A stretch of DNA of 52,884 bases from Acephala macrosclerotiorum (GCA_014904845.1 MU119537.1:1-52884); one strand, 5' to 3'. Positions 19,990 to 34,355 are shown, counted from the first letter of the stretch. Numbers and translations: made by a program. Notes: generated from the letters alone by a model not told the origin.

Positions 19990-21875
19990 ATACGATTATA
20001 ATTATAATTAATTTATTAATATAAATTATATAAAACTTATAAATAAATTAAAATTTAATTAAATTTTTTTAAATTATTTTTTTAATATAAAATTTTATTA
20101 AAAATACGTTTTTATTTAAAACGTTAAAATAATAAAATATTTTTATTTTAATTATATAATTGTACAATTTTTAAAAAAAAGTTTTAAAAAGTTTTTTTTT
20201 TAAAATTATATATTAAATAAAATAATTAAAAATAATTAAATTAATTATAAAAATTTAATATAAAAAATATTTTTTTAATATAAAATTTTATAAAAAGTAC
20301 GTTTTTATTTAAAGTATTAAAGTATTTAAATATTAAATATTTTTAAAATTATATATTAAATAAAATAATTTAAATCGATTAAATTAATCGTAATAATTAA
20401 ATATATATTAATAAATTTTAATTTAATAATAATAGATTTAATTTCTTTAGACATAGTTAAATCGATTGAAAGATTACTATCGAATCTGCCAGGCTAGTTC
20501 AGATTGAGGTAATAAATTTCACGTCTGGAGCGTCTAGAGCGTTTAGAGGGCCTGGAATCGTTTAAAGTGTTTAAAATCGTTTAAAGCGTTTAAAGCGTCT
20601 GATTTAAATTGACTGAAATATATAGATCTAAAGTATTAACTTTTTAAGCGAAGAATATCAAAACTCTCGACTATATACGTATGCTTTTAATATTGCAATC
20701 AATTACTAAGTACTTTATTTTATTTATTTTACTCTTTTTTATTTTACTCGATTATATGCGTAAAACATTACACGTAAATTGTTTTACTAAATTTAAACTT
20801 TTGAAAATAATGCGATTTAAAATATTTTTAAATTAATAAATAAAAATTTCGTAAAATAAAACGTATATTAATAATTTTTAAAATTAAAAATATTAAAATT
20901 TAAAATTTAAAATACAATCGTATAAATTCGATTAAATTTAAAATTATATTAATTTATTTTTAATAAAAAATATTAAAATTTTAATTTTAAATTTTATAAT
21001 AATATATTTTAATACGCGTTCGATAAAATTAATTAAAACTTTTAAAATAAAATTTTATAATATAAAAAAATTTATATATAAAATTTCAAATAATTTAATT
21101 TTAAATTTATTAAATATTTAAAAAATTTAAAGCGTTTAAAATTTATTTAAAAAAAAAATTATTATTTAATTAATTTAATTAAACAATTTTAATTTAATCG
21201 CAATTTAATAAACTTAATAAATAGCGTTTTAAATTAGAATTAAATTTAATAAAAAATAATATATTTATTTGATTATTATCGAATTTTTAATTAAATTAAA
21301 ATTTATTAATATAAAAAACGAAAATTTTAAAAAAAAAATTTAATATAATATTCTATTAAAAATACGTTTTTATTTAAAGTATTAAAATAATAAAACGTCG
21401 AAATTTAATTTTATAATTATATAATTTTTAAAAGAAAATTTAAATTTTTTTTTTAAAATTATATATTAAATAAAATAATTTATATTAATTAAATCGATTA
21501 TAATATTTTAATATAAAAAACGAGAATTTTAAAAAGTATTTTTTTAATAATAAAATTTCGTAATAATTAAATTTTTATTTTAAATATTAAATAATTTATT
21601 AATTTATTAATTTTTATTATTCGATAAAATTTAAAATTTTATTTTAATTTTAAATTTTTATAAAACGTTTAAATTAAAAATTTAAAATTTAAAATTTAAA
21701 ATAAAAATAAATTAAATAAATTATTAAAATCGAAAACTTTATAATTTTTCGTAAAAGTATTTTTACGAAATTTATAAAATAAAATATACGTCGAATAAAA
21801 AAAAAATTTCGTTTATTATTAATTTATTTAATAAATCGTCGAATGAATTTTTTTTTTAATACGAATTTTTTTTTT
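19990..21875 (-). repeat. Alpha repeat, fully decayed, split by element beta
   Basis: On the minus strand the palindromic head is at about 21795-21870. Tandem units run to 21307, then continue at 20410 after element beta, and tail sequence ends near 19990. The same tandem-unit core flanks beta on both sides, showing that beta inserted into it. Confidence 0.6.
20411..21306. mobile_element. Element beta, copy 1 (about 0.9 kb)
   Basis: Bounded by ATAAATTTTAATTTAAT (20411-20427) and its inverse (21290-21306). The less decayed left part (20440-20860) holds short direct units GCGTTTAAA (20528-20600). A second copy in opposite orientation is at 34356-35271. No coding capacity is readable. Its class is unknown: inverted ends suggest a DNA element, but no clear target duplication was found. 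Confidence 0.55.
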
Positions 21876-22135
21876 TGTATATTATAAAACTTGAATTAAT
21901 TTTATTAAATACGTATTAAAATATATTATTATAAAATTCAAATATAAAAATTTTAATATTTTTTATTAAAATATATTAATATAATTTTAAATTTTATCGA
22001 ATTAATATAATCGTATTTTAAATTTAAATTTTTTTTAATAAACGTTTTATTTTACGAAATTTTTATTTTAAATTTTAAATATAATTTAAATTATATTATT
22101 TTTAAAAATTTAAATTTAATAAAATAATTAATAAA

Positions 22136-23600
22136 AAATGTTTTTTTTTTTTTTTTATTCGACGCATATTTTGTTTCGCAGACCTCGCAAAAACGCCTTT
22201 GCGAGAAACTACAAAGTCTTCGACTTTAGTAATTTACTCTTATTTTAAGTTTCAAATCAAAAGCTTTTAATTTGAGCGTTTTATAAACGCTTAAAGTTGA
22301 TATAGTTATTAAAATAGTATTTGAGATTCTATTAAACGATAAAAACCGATAAATTGATAAGTACTTTAGTATTTAAAGTAGAAATGCACTGCGGAGTCTT
22401 ATATTACCAAAGGAATACTCTTTGGAACTCTTGTTTCTTATATTAAATTACTACGATCAACTTGAATTACTTTATTTAGTATTCAATTCCAAGGAGAGAT
22501 TTCTTGAAATTTTTTTTTTAAAGTTGCGTAATTATAAAACTGAAATAAAATAAATTTTAATATATTATTACTTTGGCGTTTTAAACAGAAATACATTTTC
22601 GAGATTTTATATTAAGAGAATACTTTTTAAAACTCTCGTTTTTTATATTTAATTACTACGATCAATTTAATTAATTTAAATTACTTTATTTAATATATAA
22701 TTCCAAAGAAAGACTTCTTAGAATCTCTCTCGAAAATTGTATAACTATAAAGATTTTTAGTATTAAATAAATACTTTAATATCTAAAGTAAAAACGTATT
22801 TACTATAAAGTTTTATACTAGGAAAACACTCTCTGGAATTCTCGTTTTATATTCAATTACTACGATTGATTTAATTAATTTGAATTACTTTACTTAGTAT
22901 ATAATTCTAGAGAGAAATCTCTTAAAACTCTTTTCGAGAATTGCGCAATTATTTCAATATTTAAATGCTTTGATACCTTAGACAGAAACTTATTTACTGT
23001 AAAGTTTTGTACTAGAAAAACGCTCTTTGAAATTCTCGTTTTATATTTAATTACTACGATTAATTCAATTAATTTGAATTACTTTACTTAGTATATAATT
23101 CTAAAGAAAAACTTCTTAAAACTTTCTTTGAAAATTGCGCAACTATAGAAATATTTAGTACTTAAATAAATGCCTTAGTATTTAAAGCAATAACGCATTT
23201 AAAAGTTTTGCGATTACTATTTTTACTAAGTACAATTATATTTTATTGATTTGCGCAATAACGAATTAATAAAATCACTTAAAACTTAAAATATGATAGT
23301 ATTTAATTGAGTTTCAATTTATATACGAATTTTATAAGATTTAAATTAATTAATAAGTTATAATTATAATCGCATATTAATTGAAATTTTAGTATTTTTT
23401 ATCGAATCGATTGTATATTAGTTCGAAACTATTGTGTAATTATTTTTACTGCAAAATTTTTTAATAAACCAATCAAATCGCTAGATTTGAGTACCTCGAT
23501 TAAAATTTGATATTTTTCGTCTATAGTTGAAATGATTCGTACTACGTAAATAATACGTGACTTGAAAAAAAATTGATATTAATTTTTAAAGCGAACGACT
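22136..23600 (+). repeat. Alpha repeat, half-decayed copy
   Basis: Same order as the intact copy at 32353: partial palindrome (ATTCGACGCATATTTTG), the CAAAGTCTTCGACTTTAG segment, three tandem units carrying AATTACTACGAT, then the tail. GC hairpin arms are partly converted to A/T (for example GGGGGACACTCCCT becomes AAAGGAATACTCTTT), giving a direct view of intermediate decay. Confidence 0.8.
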
Positions 23601-23744
23601 AATAATATATTTTACGTATATAATTAAATAAAATAAAATAAAATATATATTAAAAAATTTTAAAATTAAAAATATTAAAATTTTTTAAAAATTTTTAATT
23701 AAATTAATATTTTTTAATAAAAAATAAAAAATAAAATTATTTTA

Positions 23745-26700
23745 AAAAAAGAAATTCGTTTAACGATTCGTTAAACGAATTAATAATAAATAAGAATTTT
23801 TTTTTTAATATTTAACGTATATTTTATTTTATAAAAAATTAATAAATTTTTTAATATTTAAAATAAAAACGTATTATAATATTTTATATTATTAAAAAAA
23901 AAATTTAAAATTTTCGTTTTTTATATTAAATTATTATAATTAATTTAATTAATTTAAATTATTTTTTAAAATTTTTATTTTATATTTAATTATTATAATC
24001 GATTTAATTTATTAAAAAAAACTTTTTAAAATTTTTAAAAAAATTATATAATTATTATTATAATAATTATAATAAATATATTTTTATTTTTATTTTTTAT
24101 ATTATAAAAATACTATTTATAAAAAAAATTACATTTAAATTATATTTAATTTATAATTAAATATTATATAATTTTATTATCGTTATATTTTATATTATAA
24201 TATTTGTTTTTATTAAAAATTTATATACGTTTTTATATAAAAATTTTTTTTTTTTTTTTTCAAATTATAAAAATTTATAATTTAATTTATTTTTATAATT
24301 AATATTTTTTTTTACGTTTTGTATTTTTTAATTAATTTTTTTTAATAATAATTTAAATTTTCTATTTTTTAATTTAATATATTTTAACGAAATTTTATAA
24401 TTAATTTTTTTTTTTATATTTTTAATATTATAAAATCAAAATTTTTCATTTGAAAATTTAATATAATTTAAAAATATTTTATAATATTATTTAAATTTTA
24501 TTATATTAACGACGATTTTAATAATTAATTTAATTTTAATATTATTTTTTAATTGTTTTTTTTTTTAAATTTATTATTAAAAAAAAAATTTTTTATTAAA
24601 ATAAATTTTATTTTTAATATTTTAATTTTTATATTTTATTAATTAATTTTATAATATATTATTAAAAATATTATAATTACTTATAATAAATTTTAATTAA
24701 TATTAATTTATATTATATCGTATATATTTTTATTATTAATTTTATAAAATATTTTATAAAATTAAATAAAATTTATATTAAAATTTATTACGTTAAATTT
24801 TTTAATTATTATTTTTTTAATATTAAATAAAATCGACGATTTATTTCGTTTATAAAAAAAATTAATTATATATTTTAAATTTTTATATTATCTAATATAA
24901 TTAAATTTTTTTTTATTCGTTTTAATAATATTATATAATTTTTATTTTATATTTAAAATTTAAAAAAAATTTCGTTTAATAAAATATTAATTTTTTTATT
25001 TAATATTAAAAATATTTTATTATTATTTAATTAAAAACTTTTAAAATTATTATATTAATTTTTAATTTCTTTTATAATATAATTATTATTACTTTTTTTA
25101 TAATTATTAAAAACTTTTTATACGTTTTTTTTATTATTAAAATTAATAATTTTTTGTTTTTTATTATTTTTTTTTAAATTTTAATTTACGAATTTTTTTT
25201 TAATTATTAAAAAAAATAATTAAATATTAATTTTTTAATTTTAAATAAAATATTTTTATTAATATATTTTATAAATAATTTTATTTATATAAATAATATT
25301 TAAATTAATTTTTTTTAATAATAAAATTATATATTTATTTATATTTAATAAAATTATTATTACGAATATAATAAAACGAGTTTTTATTATTAATTTAATT
25401 TTAATTACAATTATAATTTTTTTCGTTTTTATTATTATTATTATAATTTTTATTTTTTACGTTTTTTTTATTATATTTTTATTTATTAATTTTATTATTA
25501 AAAAATTCGTTTTCGTATTTCGTTTTAATAATATAAAATAATTAATAAAATCGAAAATTTTATTATTAATAAAAAATATTAAATTAAAAAAATATACGAA
25601 ATTAATTATATAATAATAATATAATAAATTTTTTATATATTATAAAATTATAAAAATAAAAATATATTAATTTTTTAATTATTATTTAAATTTAAAAAAA
25701 TAATTTTATTATTTTAATTATATTATAAACGTATTTTATTTTTTAATTTATTAATATTATAAATTAATAATTTTATTAATTATATTTCGTAATTATAAAT
25801 AAAAAATTTTATATTATTAAATAATTTTATTAAATATCAATTGTTTTATTTATTATTTTATTTTAAAAATTTAATTAAATATTTATTAATAATATAATCG
25901 AGTTTTTAATTTTTTTAATTTTCGTTATTATTTTTAACGTTTTTTATTAATTTTTAATTTTTGATTTTTTTACGATTATATGAATTTTGTTTTAAAATTA
26001 AATTTAAATAAATTATTAAAATAATTTTATAAATTTTTTAATAAAATAAAAAATTAAATTCGTATACGAATTTGTCGATTTTATATATAATTTTAAATAT
26101 ATTTTTTATTAAAATATTATTAAATAATATAATAAAATTTATTATAAGTTTAAATTTAATAATAATTTTATTAAAAACGTAATTTATTAATATTATAAAA
26201 ACGGTATTAAAATTTATTTAAAAAAAATTATTATTTTAAATTATAAATTATTAAAATATATAAAAACGTAAAATTATATTTCGATTTTAATTATTTAATC
26301 TTTTTTTAATATATTATTAATTTAAAAATATTATATTATAAATATTAAAAATTTAATTTTTAAAATATTAAAAACTTTTTTTCAAAATTTAAAAATAAAT
26401 TTAATATTATAATTTAAAATTATTTATTTAAAAATATTTTAATTTAATAATAATTATATTATAATATAAACGCGAATTTAATTTTTTATAATATATTTTA
26501 TATATTTATACGTTTATATTATAAATATATTAAATTAATTAAATTTTTTAAATTTTTATAAATTAATAATAAAATTAATTATAATAATATAAAAAGTTTA
26601 AAAAAATATTTAAATAAATTAAAATTTATTATATAAACGATTTTTTATAGCGTTTTATAAATAAATTTAATAATAATTAATATAATTTTTTAATTTTTTT

Positions 26701-29700
26701 TTAAATTAAAAAATATAAAATTATTTAAATTTATAAAACGTATATTTTATTTTAAAATAATATTTATTATTATAAATTTATTTAATTATTTTTTTATTAT
26801 AATATTAAAAATATATAATTTATAAATTAAATTAATAACGTAAAATAAAAATTTATATTTAATTTAAAAAAGTTTTATTTTTTAATAAATCGAATAAAAT
26901 AAAAATTTTAATAAATCTTTTATTAAATTATAAATTTTTTACGATTTTAATTTTAATATTATTAATTATAACGATTTTTATTAATAAAAAAACGTTATTA
27001 AATTTGTTATTTTTTAAAACGTTAAAAAGTTTAATTATATTAAAATATAATAACGCGTTTAAAATAATATTAAAATGTTTTAAATAATAAATTATATTTA
27101 AATCGAATTATAATAAATATTATAATATATATATTAATTTTATATTCGTTTTTATAACGTTTAAAATATTAAAATATATATAATCGTATATATTTTTAAT
27201 TATTATATTATTTTTTATTAATTTGTAATTTTTTTTATTTAAATTAAAAATTTTATTTATAAATAAAATTAATTTTATTATATTTGTATTTAATTTAATT
27301 ATATTTTTTAAATATTTTTTTTTTTTAAAAATAAAAAATTATTATTAAAAATATATTTTTATTAAACGTATTTAAATTAAAAAATAAAATATAATTTAAT
27401 TTAAAATAAATAAAAAATTTGATTTTAAAAAATATATTTTATAATATTTTATTTTTATAAATTTTTATATAATTTTAATAATATAATTTTTTCGTTTTTT
27501 TTTATTATTTTTTAATTGTAATTTATTTTTAAAATTATCGTTTTACGTTTTTATAAAAATTTAATAATTTATACGTATTTTAATAATTAAAAACAAAATT
27601 AATTAATTATATTAATATATTTTTTAAATTTTTTTAAAGTTTTTAAAAAAGTAATTTTATTAATAATTATAATTTTATTATTATTATTATTATATTAGAA
27701 GTATTTTTTTATAATTAAAAAATTAAATTAATCAATATTTTAAAAAAGTTTTTTTTATAAAAAAATATAATTTATAATTCGCAAATAAAATAAAATTTTC
27801 TTTAAATAAAAAATATATTAAATAAACGTATTAAAAAAAATAATAATATTATTAATAAAATATTTTATAAAATAATTATAAAAACGTAAAATTTTATTTA
27901 TAAACTTTTAAATATATTATATAAAATTATAAAACTTTATAAAAACGACGTAAAAATATTTTTATTTTTTATAATTAATTATTATAAAATAATTATAATA
28001 ATTTTTTTAAATTAAAAATTAATAAAAAAATTATAAATCGTTAATAATTAAAATATTTTATTTTTTTTATAAAATTTTTATAATTTTTAATTATAATAAT
28101 ATAAAATATACGTTAATTTATTTAATAATATTTTTATATTTTTTTATTTTTTTATTAAAAAAATACGTATATATATTTTTTTTAAATATATTTAATAAAT
28201 TTTTATTTATTTAATATTTTATAAATTTAATAACGAATTAATATAATTATTTTATAATCGTTATATTAACGTTACAAATTTTAATACTATTATCGTATAA
28301 TAATTCGAAAATATTTTAAAAACGATTAATTTCAAATATAAAAAAACGATTATATTATAATTTTTTAATAAAAAATTTTTTTTTTTTATCGTTTTTATTT
28401 ATTTTTAAAATAATCGTTATTAGTATAAAATATATCGCGTTTTTAATTAAAATAAAATTTTTTTTTTCGTTTATATAATTATTAAAATAATTTAAATATA
28501 TTTTAATAAAAACGATTTTTTTTATTTTAAAAAAGTTTATAACGATTATAAAATTAATATAATTTAAAATAATATTATAAACGTTTTTAAAATTTATTTA
28601 TAAAAACTTTAATTTAAATTATTAATATAATAATTATCGTTTTTAAAAAAATTATAATTTTTTTTATTATTTATATTTTTTATTTTATTAAAAGTTTTTT
28701 AATTTTAATTATTATTAAAACGATAAAAATTTTATAATAATTAAATATAAAAATATTATTAACGAAATTAATAATTATTAATATAATTTATAAAAATTTA
28801 ATATTTAATAATAATTTTAATTTTAATATTTTTATAATTTATATTATAATTACAATTTTTATAAATAAATTTATTTTGTTTATTTTATTAAAAATATATA
28901 ATAAAAATATTATTTATTTTAAAAGATTAATATTAATTAATAATTATATATATTTTATATTTATATAAATAAATTTTTTTTTTAATAAATAAAACGTACG
29001 TTTATTTTTATATAAATAAATTTTATAATATATTGTTATATCGTTTTATTATAAATAAATTTTTTAATAAATTTTTTTTTAATATTTATTTATTATATTA
29101 TTATTATAATAACGTTAATTAATATAATTAATTTATTAATAAACAATATTATTTTATTATTTTTATATTTATTTATATAAATATATTTAAATAATTTAAT
29201 ATAAAATAAAAAATTTATTAAATATTTTTTATATATTATATTTTTCTCTTTTTTTATAATCGCGAAATAATTAATATATTTTTATTTTTAATTTTTTAAA
29301 ATAAATTATTTTATTAAAAAATATAAAAATATAAAAATTTTTATTATAATATAATTATTATTTTTGAAATTTTTATTAAAATTATTTTTATATTTTTTTA
29401 TAATATAAATATAATTATTCGCGTAATTCGTATTATCGTTTTATTAAAATCGTTTAAACTTTTATTCGTTATAAACGAATTTATAAAATTTGTTTATAAA
29501 AGTTTTTTTTTTTCGTTTTTATTATTAACGTATATTATAATAAATAATAAATATAATTTTATTAAAAAATATTATTATAAAATCGACGATATTTAATTAT
29601 TATTAATATTATTTAATTTAAATTAAAACGAATAAAAATTAAAATTATTATAATAATAATCGTTTTATTATACGTTTTATTAAAAATAATTAATATTTTT

Positions 29701-31200
29701 AATATTGTTATAATATAATTATTTCACTAAAATTATATTATAACGTTATTATTTTTATAATTTTATTATTTAAATTTATTGTTTTTTTTATTAAATTTTT
29801 AAAATATATAAATATTAAAATTAATTCGTTAAAAATATATATTAATATTTTAAAATTAATATTAAAATTATTATATACGTAAAAAAATTATTAATATTTT
29901 TTATTTATAATTATTATTATTATTATATTATATTATTATTATTATATAAACGCGAATATTTTTTTTAATATTATATTATTTTATATATATATATATTTTT
30001 TTAATAATTTTTTTTAAAATTAAATACTTTTAAAAACGTAATAAAACGCTAATTAAATAATTTTTTTTAATTTTTTTTATATATTATTATTATATAAAAT
30101 TTTAAAAATACATTTAAAAGTTTATACAAATAATAATATTTTGTTTATTTATTATATTATATTTAAAAAAATCGACAAATAAAAATACGTTTTTTTAAAT
30201 TATAATTTTATTTTAATTCGTATAATTTTTCATATTTTAATTATTTAAATCAAAAAATTTAATATTTTTGAAATTTTATTTAAAATTTATTTAATAATAT
30301 TAAATTATTTTATTATTAAATAAGAAATTATTAAAAATTTTATTATTTTTATTATTTTTATTTTTATTATTATAAAAGTTTATTATATTTAAACAATTAT
30401 AACGTTTATAATTATTTTTTTATAAATAGTTTTTTTTGTTTAATAATAAATCGATTAAAAATATATATATTTTTTTATTATTTTTATTTTTAAACAAAGT
30501 ATTATTAATTAGTTTTTATATTAAAATATACGTATTTAAATAATATATAAATTATTTAATTATTATTTTAAAATAAATTTTATTAATTATTTAATTATTA
30601 AAATACGATAAAAATAACGAATCATTATTTATTAAAATTATAAACTCGATTTTAATAATTATAAATTTAAATTACAATAAACGTTTTTTTAATATTAATA
30701 AAATTAATAAACGAACGTAATAAAAATAATTAATAATTCGATTAATATTATTACGTCGTTATATTATTTATTTAAATTCGTAAAAAAAAAAATATATATA
30801 AATAAAAATTTAATTTATAAAGTTTTAATAAATTTTTAAACGTTATATAAACGTTTTTAAAAACGTATTATTATTATTATTATTATAATAATTATAATAA
30901 ATAAAAAAGAATTATTATTTTTATATTATAAAAATATTATTTATAAAAAAAAACTACGTTTAATTTACGTTTAATTTACGATTAAATATTATATAATTTT
31001 ATATTATAATAATTATAAAAATATTTAATATTTAAATAAATATAATTATATTTTATATAATTTAAATTAATTAATAAATTATAATAATAAATATAATATA
31101 ATTAAAATTTTAATAATTATTATATAATTATAAATTTTTTAATAAATTAATTAAATTATTATATTTAAATAAAATCGTTTATTATAAAAAATATTAATAT
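23745..31200 (+). repeat. Alpha repeat, fully decayed, internally deleted and split by an LTR element
   Basis: The palindromic head (about 23745-23805) and shortened tandem units run to 24055. Alpha sequence resumes at 31012 with AAAAATATTTAATATTTAAA and continues through the tail to about 31200. The interruption is the 24056-31011 element. Confidence 0.6.
24056..31011. mobile_element. LTR-retrotransposon skeleton, RIP-destroyed (6956 bp)
   Basis: Direct repeats at 24056-24202 and 30881-31011 both start TATTATAATAATTATAATAA and end TATTATAATA, and share ATTAAATATTATATAATTTT. They differ by a 16-bp indel and scattered changes. TA ends would be TG...CA before C-to-T decay. The 5-mer ATTAT flanks both ends (24051-24055 and 31012-31016), as expected of an LTR-element target duplication. 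The interior has no readable frame, so superfamily and orientation cannot be given. Confidence 0.65.
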
Positions 31201-31339
31201 TATATATATATATATATAAATTAATTAAATTAATCGTAATAATTTAATATATTAATAAAAAGTTTTTTTATTAAAAAATCGTCAGATTAAATTTAATATT
31301 AATAATAATAATAAATTATTTTATTTATAAAATTTTAAT

Positions 31340-32352
31340 ATTATTAATTCGTTTATTAAATTAATAATAATTAACATTATAAATCGATTTTTTTTAACGT
31401 TAATAATATTTAATAATTTTTAATAAAAAATTAAAATTAAATTAATAACGTTAATTCGATATTAATATATGTATTATTAAATAATTTATATGAAAATATT
31501 AAAATTTTTAATTATAATTAATTAAATATAATAAATTTTCGAATATTATTTATATATAAAAATATTAAAATATAATTATTAAATTATTATAAATAAAAAT
31601 ATTAAAAATTATTTTAATTAAATATTTAATTATTCGTATTATAATAATTATTAATTAAAATTTTAAAATAAAAATATTATTAAAATACGTTTAATTAATT
31701 TTATAAAAATATAAAAAATATTAAAATTTTTATTAATAAAATAATTTAATAATATTAATTTAATTTTTTTAACGTTATTATTAATTTTTGTAAATATTAA
31801 TAATAATTTATTACCGTCGTTAATATTAAATTTAATTCGACGTTTTTTTAATAAAATTTTTTTTTATTAATATTTATAAAATTAATTAAACGTATTTAAT
31901 AACGTTTTTATTTTAAAATTTTAATTAATAATTATTATAATATAAATAAATAAATATTTAATTAAAATAATTTTTAATATTTTTATTTATAATAATTTAA
32001 TAATCGTATTTTAATATTAATTTTTTAATTTTTTTATATATAAATAATATTTGAAAATTCATTATTTTATTAATTAATTTACTTTAAAAAAATTCAAATA
32101 CAAATAATAATAATACGTAATTACGTAAATAAATAAATAAATAAAAATATAATAAAACTTTAAAAAGTTTATTATGTTTAATTAATTATAATTAATATTT
32201 TTATATAAATTATTTAATAATACGTATATTAACGTCAAATTAACGTTATTAATCTAGTTTTAATTTTTATTAAAAATTATTAAACGTTATTAACGTTAAA
32301 AAAATCGATTTATAACGTTAATTATTATTAATTTAATAAACGGATTAATAAT
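31340..32352. mobile_element. Foldback element with arms of about 370-460 bp
   Basis: The left arm (31340 to about 31705) is inverted in the right arm (about 31880-32352): both read inward through CGTTTATTAAATTAATAA, TTAATAACGTTAATT, TATTATTAAATAATTTATAT and TACGTTTAATTAATTTTATA. The arms share long near-identical stretches despite decay. About 175 bp lie between them. The element directly abuts the palindromic head of the intact alpha copy. A related single arm is at 39188-39330. Confidence 0.7.
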
Positions 32353-32451
32353 AAAATGTGCACCGAGTACCGAAAGAAAAGGCCCGTTCGGCGGCTCGCT
32401 AAGCGAGCCAATAGCGGACGGGCCTTTCTTTCGGTACTCGGTACACATTTT
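32353..32451. repeat. 99-bp near-perfect palindrome at the alpha head
   Basis: AAAATGTG (32353-32360) is answered by CACATTTT (32444-32451). Arms of about 49 nt pair through ACCGAGTACCGAAAGAAA, GGCCCGT and a closing GGCTCGCT/AAGCGAGCC, with only a few mismatches and practically no loop. Position and form are conserved in other alpha copies. Confidence 0.95.
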
Positions 32452-33775
32452 GCTTCGTAGGCCTTGCAAGGGCGCCCCTGCGAGAGACTACAAAGTCTTC
32501 GACTTTAGTAATTTACTCTTATTTTAAGTTTCAAATTAAAAGCTTTTAATTTGAACGTTTTATAAGCATTTGAAGTTGGTATAATTATTGAAGTAGAGTT
32601 CTAGATTCTGCCGAGCGGTGAGCCGATAAGTTAATAAGCCCATTATTGCCTAAGGCAGAAACGCACTACGGAGCCTCATATTACTAGGGGGACACTCCCT
32701 GGAACCCCCGTCTCTTATATTGAGTTGCTACGATCGATTCAATCAATTTAGATCAATTTACTTAGTATATAATTCCAGGGGAAGACCTCTTAGGATCCCC
32801 CTTTTAGAGCTGCGCAGTTGGATTAAAGAGTGTTTTACAGCTAAAAGCCTTAGTGCCTAAGGCAAAAACGCACTTTTAGTAGAGCCTCACACCAGGGGGA
32901 CGCTCCCCTGGGACCCCCGCCTCTTCTATTGAGTTACTACGATCAATCTAATCGATTTGGATTACTTTGCTTAGTATATAATTCCAGGGAGAGACCCCCT
33001 AGGACTCCCCTCGAGAGCTACGCAACTATATAGCTAGAATAGAAGTGTTTTATTGCCTTGGCGCCTTAGGCAGAAACGCACTTCTGGCAGAGCCTTACAC
33101 CAGGGGGATACCCCCTGGGACCCCCGTCTCTTATATTAAGCTACTACGATCGATTCAATCAATTTAAATCACTTTACTTAGTATATAATTCCAGGGGGAG
33201 ATCCCCTGGGACCCCCCTCGAAAGCTGCGCAGCCGTAGAATGGATTTTTAGTGTTCTAGCACCTAAGTGCTAAATGCCTAAGGCAGAAGCGCACTTAGAG
33301 AGTTTTGCGATCGCGATTTTTGCTGAGTGCGACTATATTCCATTAATTTTCGCAACAACGGATTAATAGAATCTCTTGAAACTTGGAATCTGGCGGTATC
33401 TAATTGAGTTTCAACTTATTTATAAGTCTTATATGATTTGGATTAGCTGATATATTATAATTATAAGCGCAACGTAAATCGAGATTTTGATGTTCTTCAC
33501 CGGATCGGCTGCATATTAGTCCGAAGCTACTGCGTAACTACCCCTGCTGCAAAATCCTTAATGAACCAATTAAATCGCTCCATTTAGACACCTCGGTTAA
33601 ATTTGGGTGAAATGCCTTTGACGATAGTTAAAAGTTTTCCTGCTAGGGAAAAATAGTTTACCTTGAGGTTACGTAATAACACGTGAAATCAATATCACGT
33701 TTTTATGCCAAGAAACGCTAAGATGTGTCGCTTTTAGTATTTAGCGCTCTTCGTAGAACAGTTTTAATTTTACGT
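32353..33775 (+). repeat. Alpha repeat, best-preserved copy
   Basis: Order: a 99-bp palindromic head, a GC-balanced segment (to about 32640), three tandem units (TACGAT cores near 32729, 32938 and 33145, so a period of about 208 bp), and a tail from about 33290. Each unit carries two GC hairpins of the form CCAGGGGG...CCCCTGG (for example CCAGGGGGATACCCCCTGG near 33098) separated by TTAGTATATAATT. No open frame of coding character runs through it and no LTR ends are visible. Class unknown. Confidence 0.8.
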
Positions 33776-33964
33776 AAAAAAAAAATATTATAAAAAAAAA
33801 CTTTTTATTCGTATTAATAAAATTAATATAAATAAAAAATTTATAATATATATTTATATTAAAAAACGTTAAAATTATATATATTAATTAATTATTTTTT
33901 AATAAAATTTAAATTATAAAAAATATAAATAATAAAATTATTAAAATAAAATTATTTATTAAAT

Positions 33965-34340
33965 TTTTAATATATTATTTTATAAATTTTATAAAAACGT
34001 TTTTATAAAAAATTATAAAATTTTTGAATTTAATAATTTAAAATTTAAAATTTTATTATTAAATTTTTTTTTAAAAAATTTTTCGTTTTTTATATTAAAT
34101 TATTATAATTATTTTTAATTATTTTATTTAATATATAATTTTAAAACTTTTTTTAAAAATTATATAATTATAAAAATATTTAATATTTAAAATATAAATA
34201 TTTTTTTAATAAAATTTTAATTTATATTAAAAAAAAATTTTAAAATTTATATTTTATATTTAATTATAAAAAATTATTTATTAAAAAAAAACTTTTTAAA
34301 ACTTTTATTAAAATTTATATAATTAAAATAAATAAAATAA
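33965..34340 (+). repeat. Alpha repeat, fully decayed fragment
   Basis: Decayed sequence equivalent to the segment after the head and the first tandem units (TATATTAAATTATTATAATT). It runs into element beta copy 2 at 34356. The palindrome is missing. Confidence 0.5.
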
Positions 34341-34355
34341 TATTTTTATATATCG

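Noticed and set aside
32640..33290. CRISPR-like array of regularly spaced repeats
   Set aside because: Three diverged units of about 208 bp with internal hairpins in a fungal genome; no short identical repeats with unique spacers.
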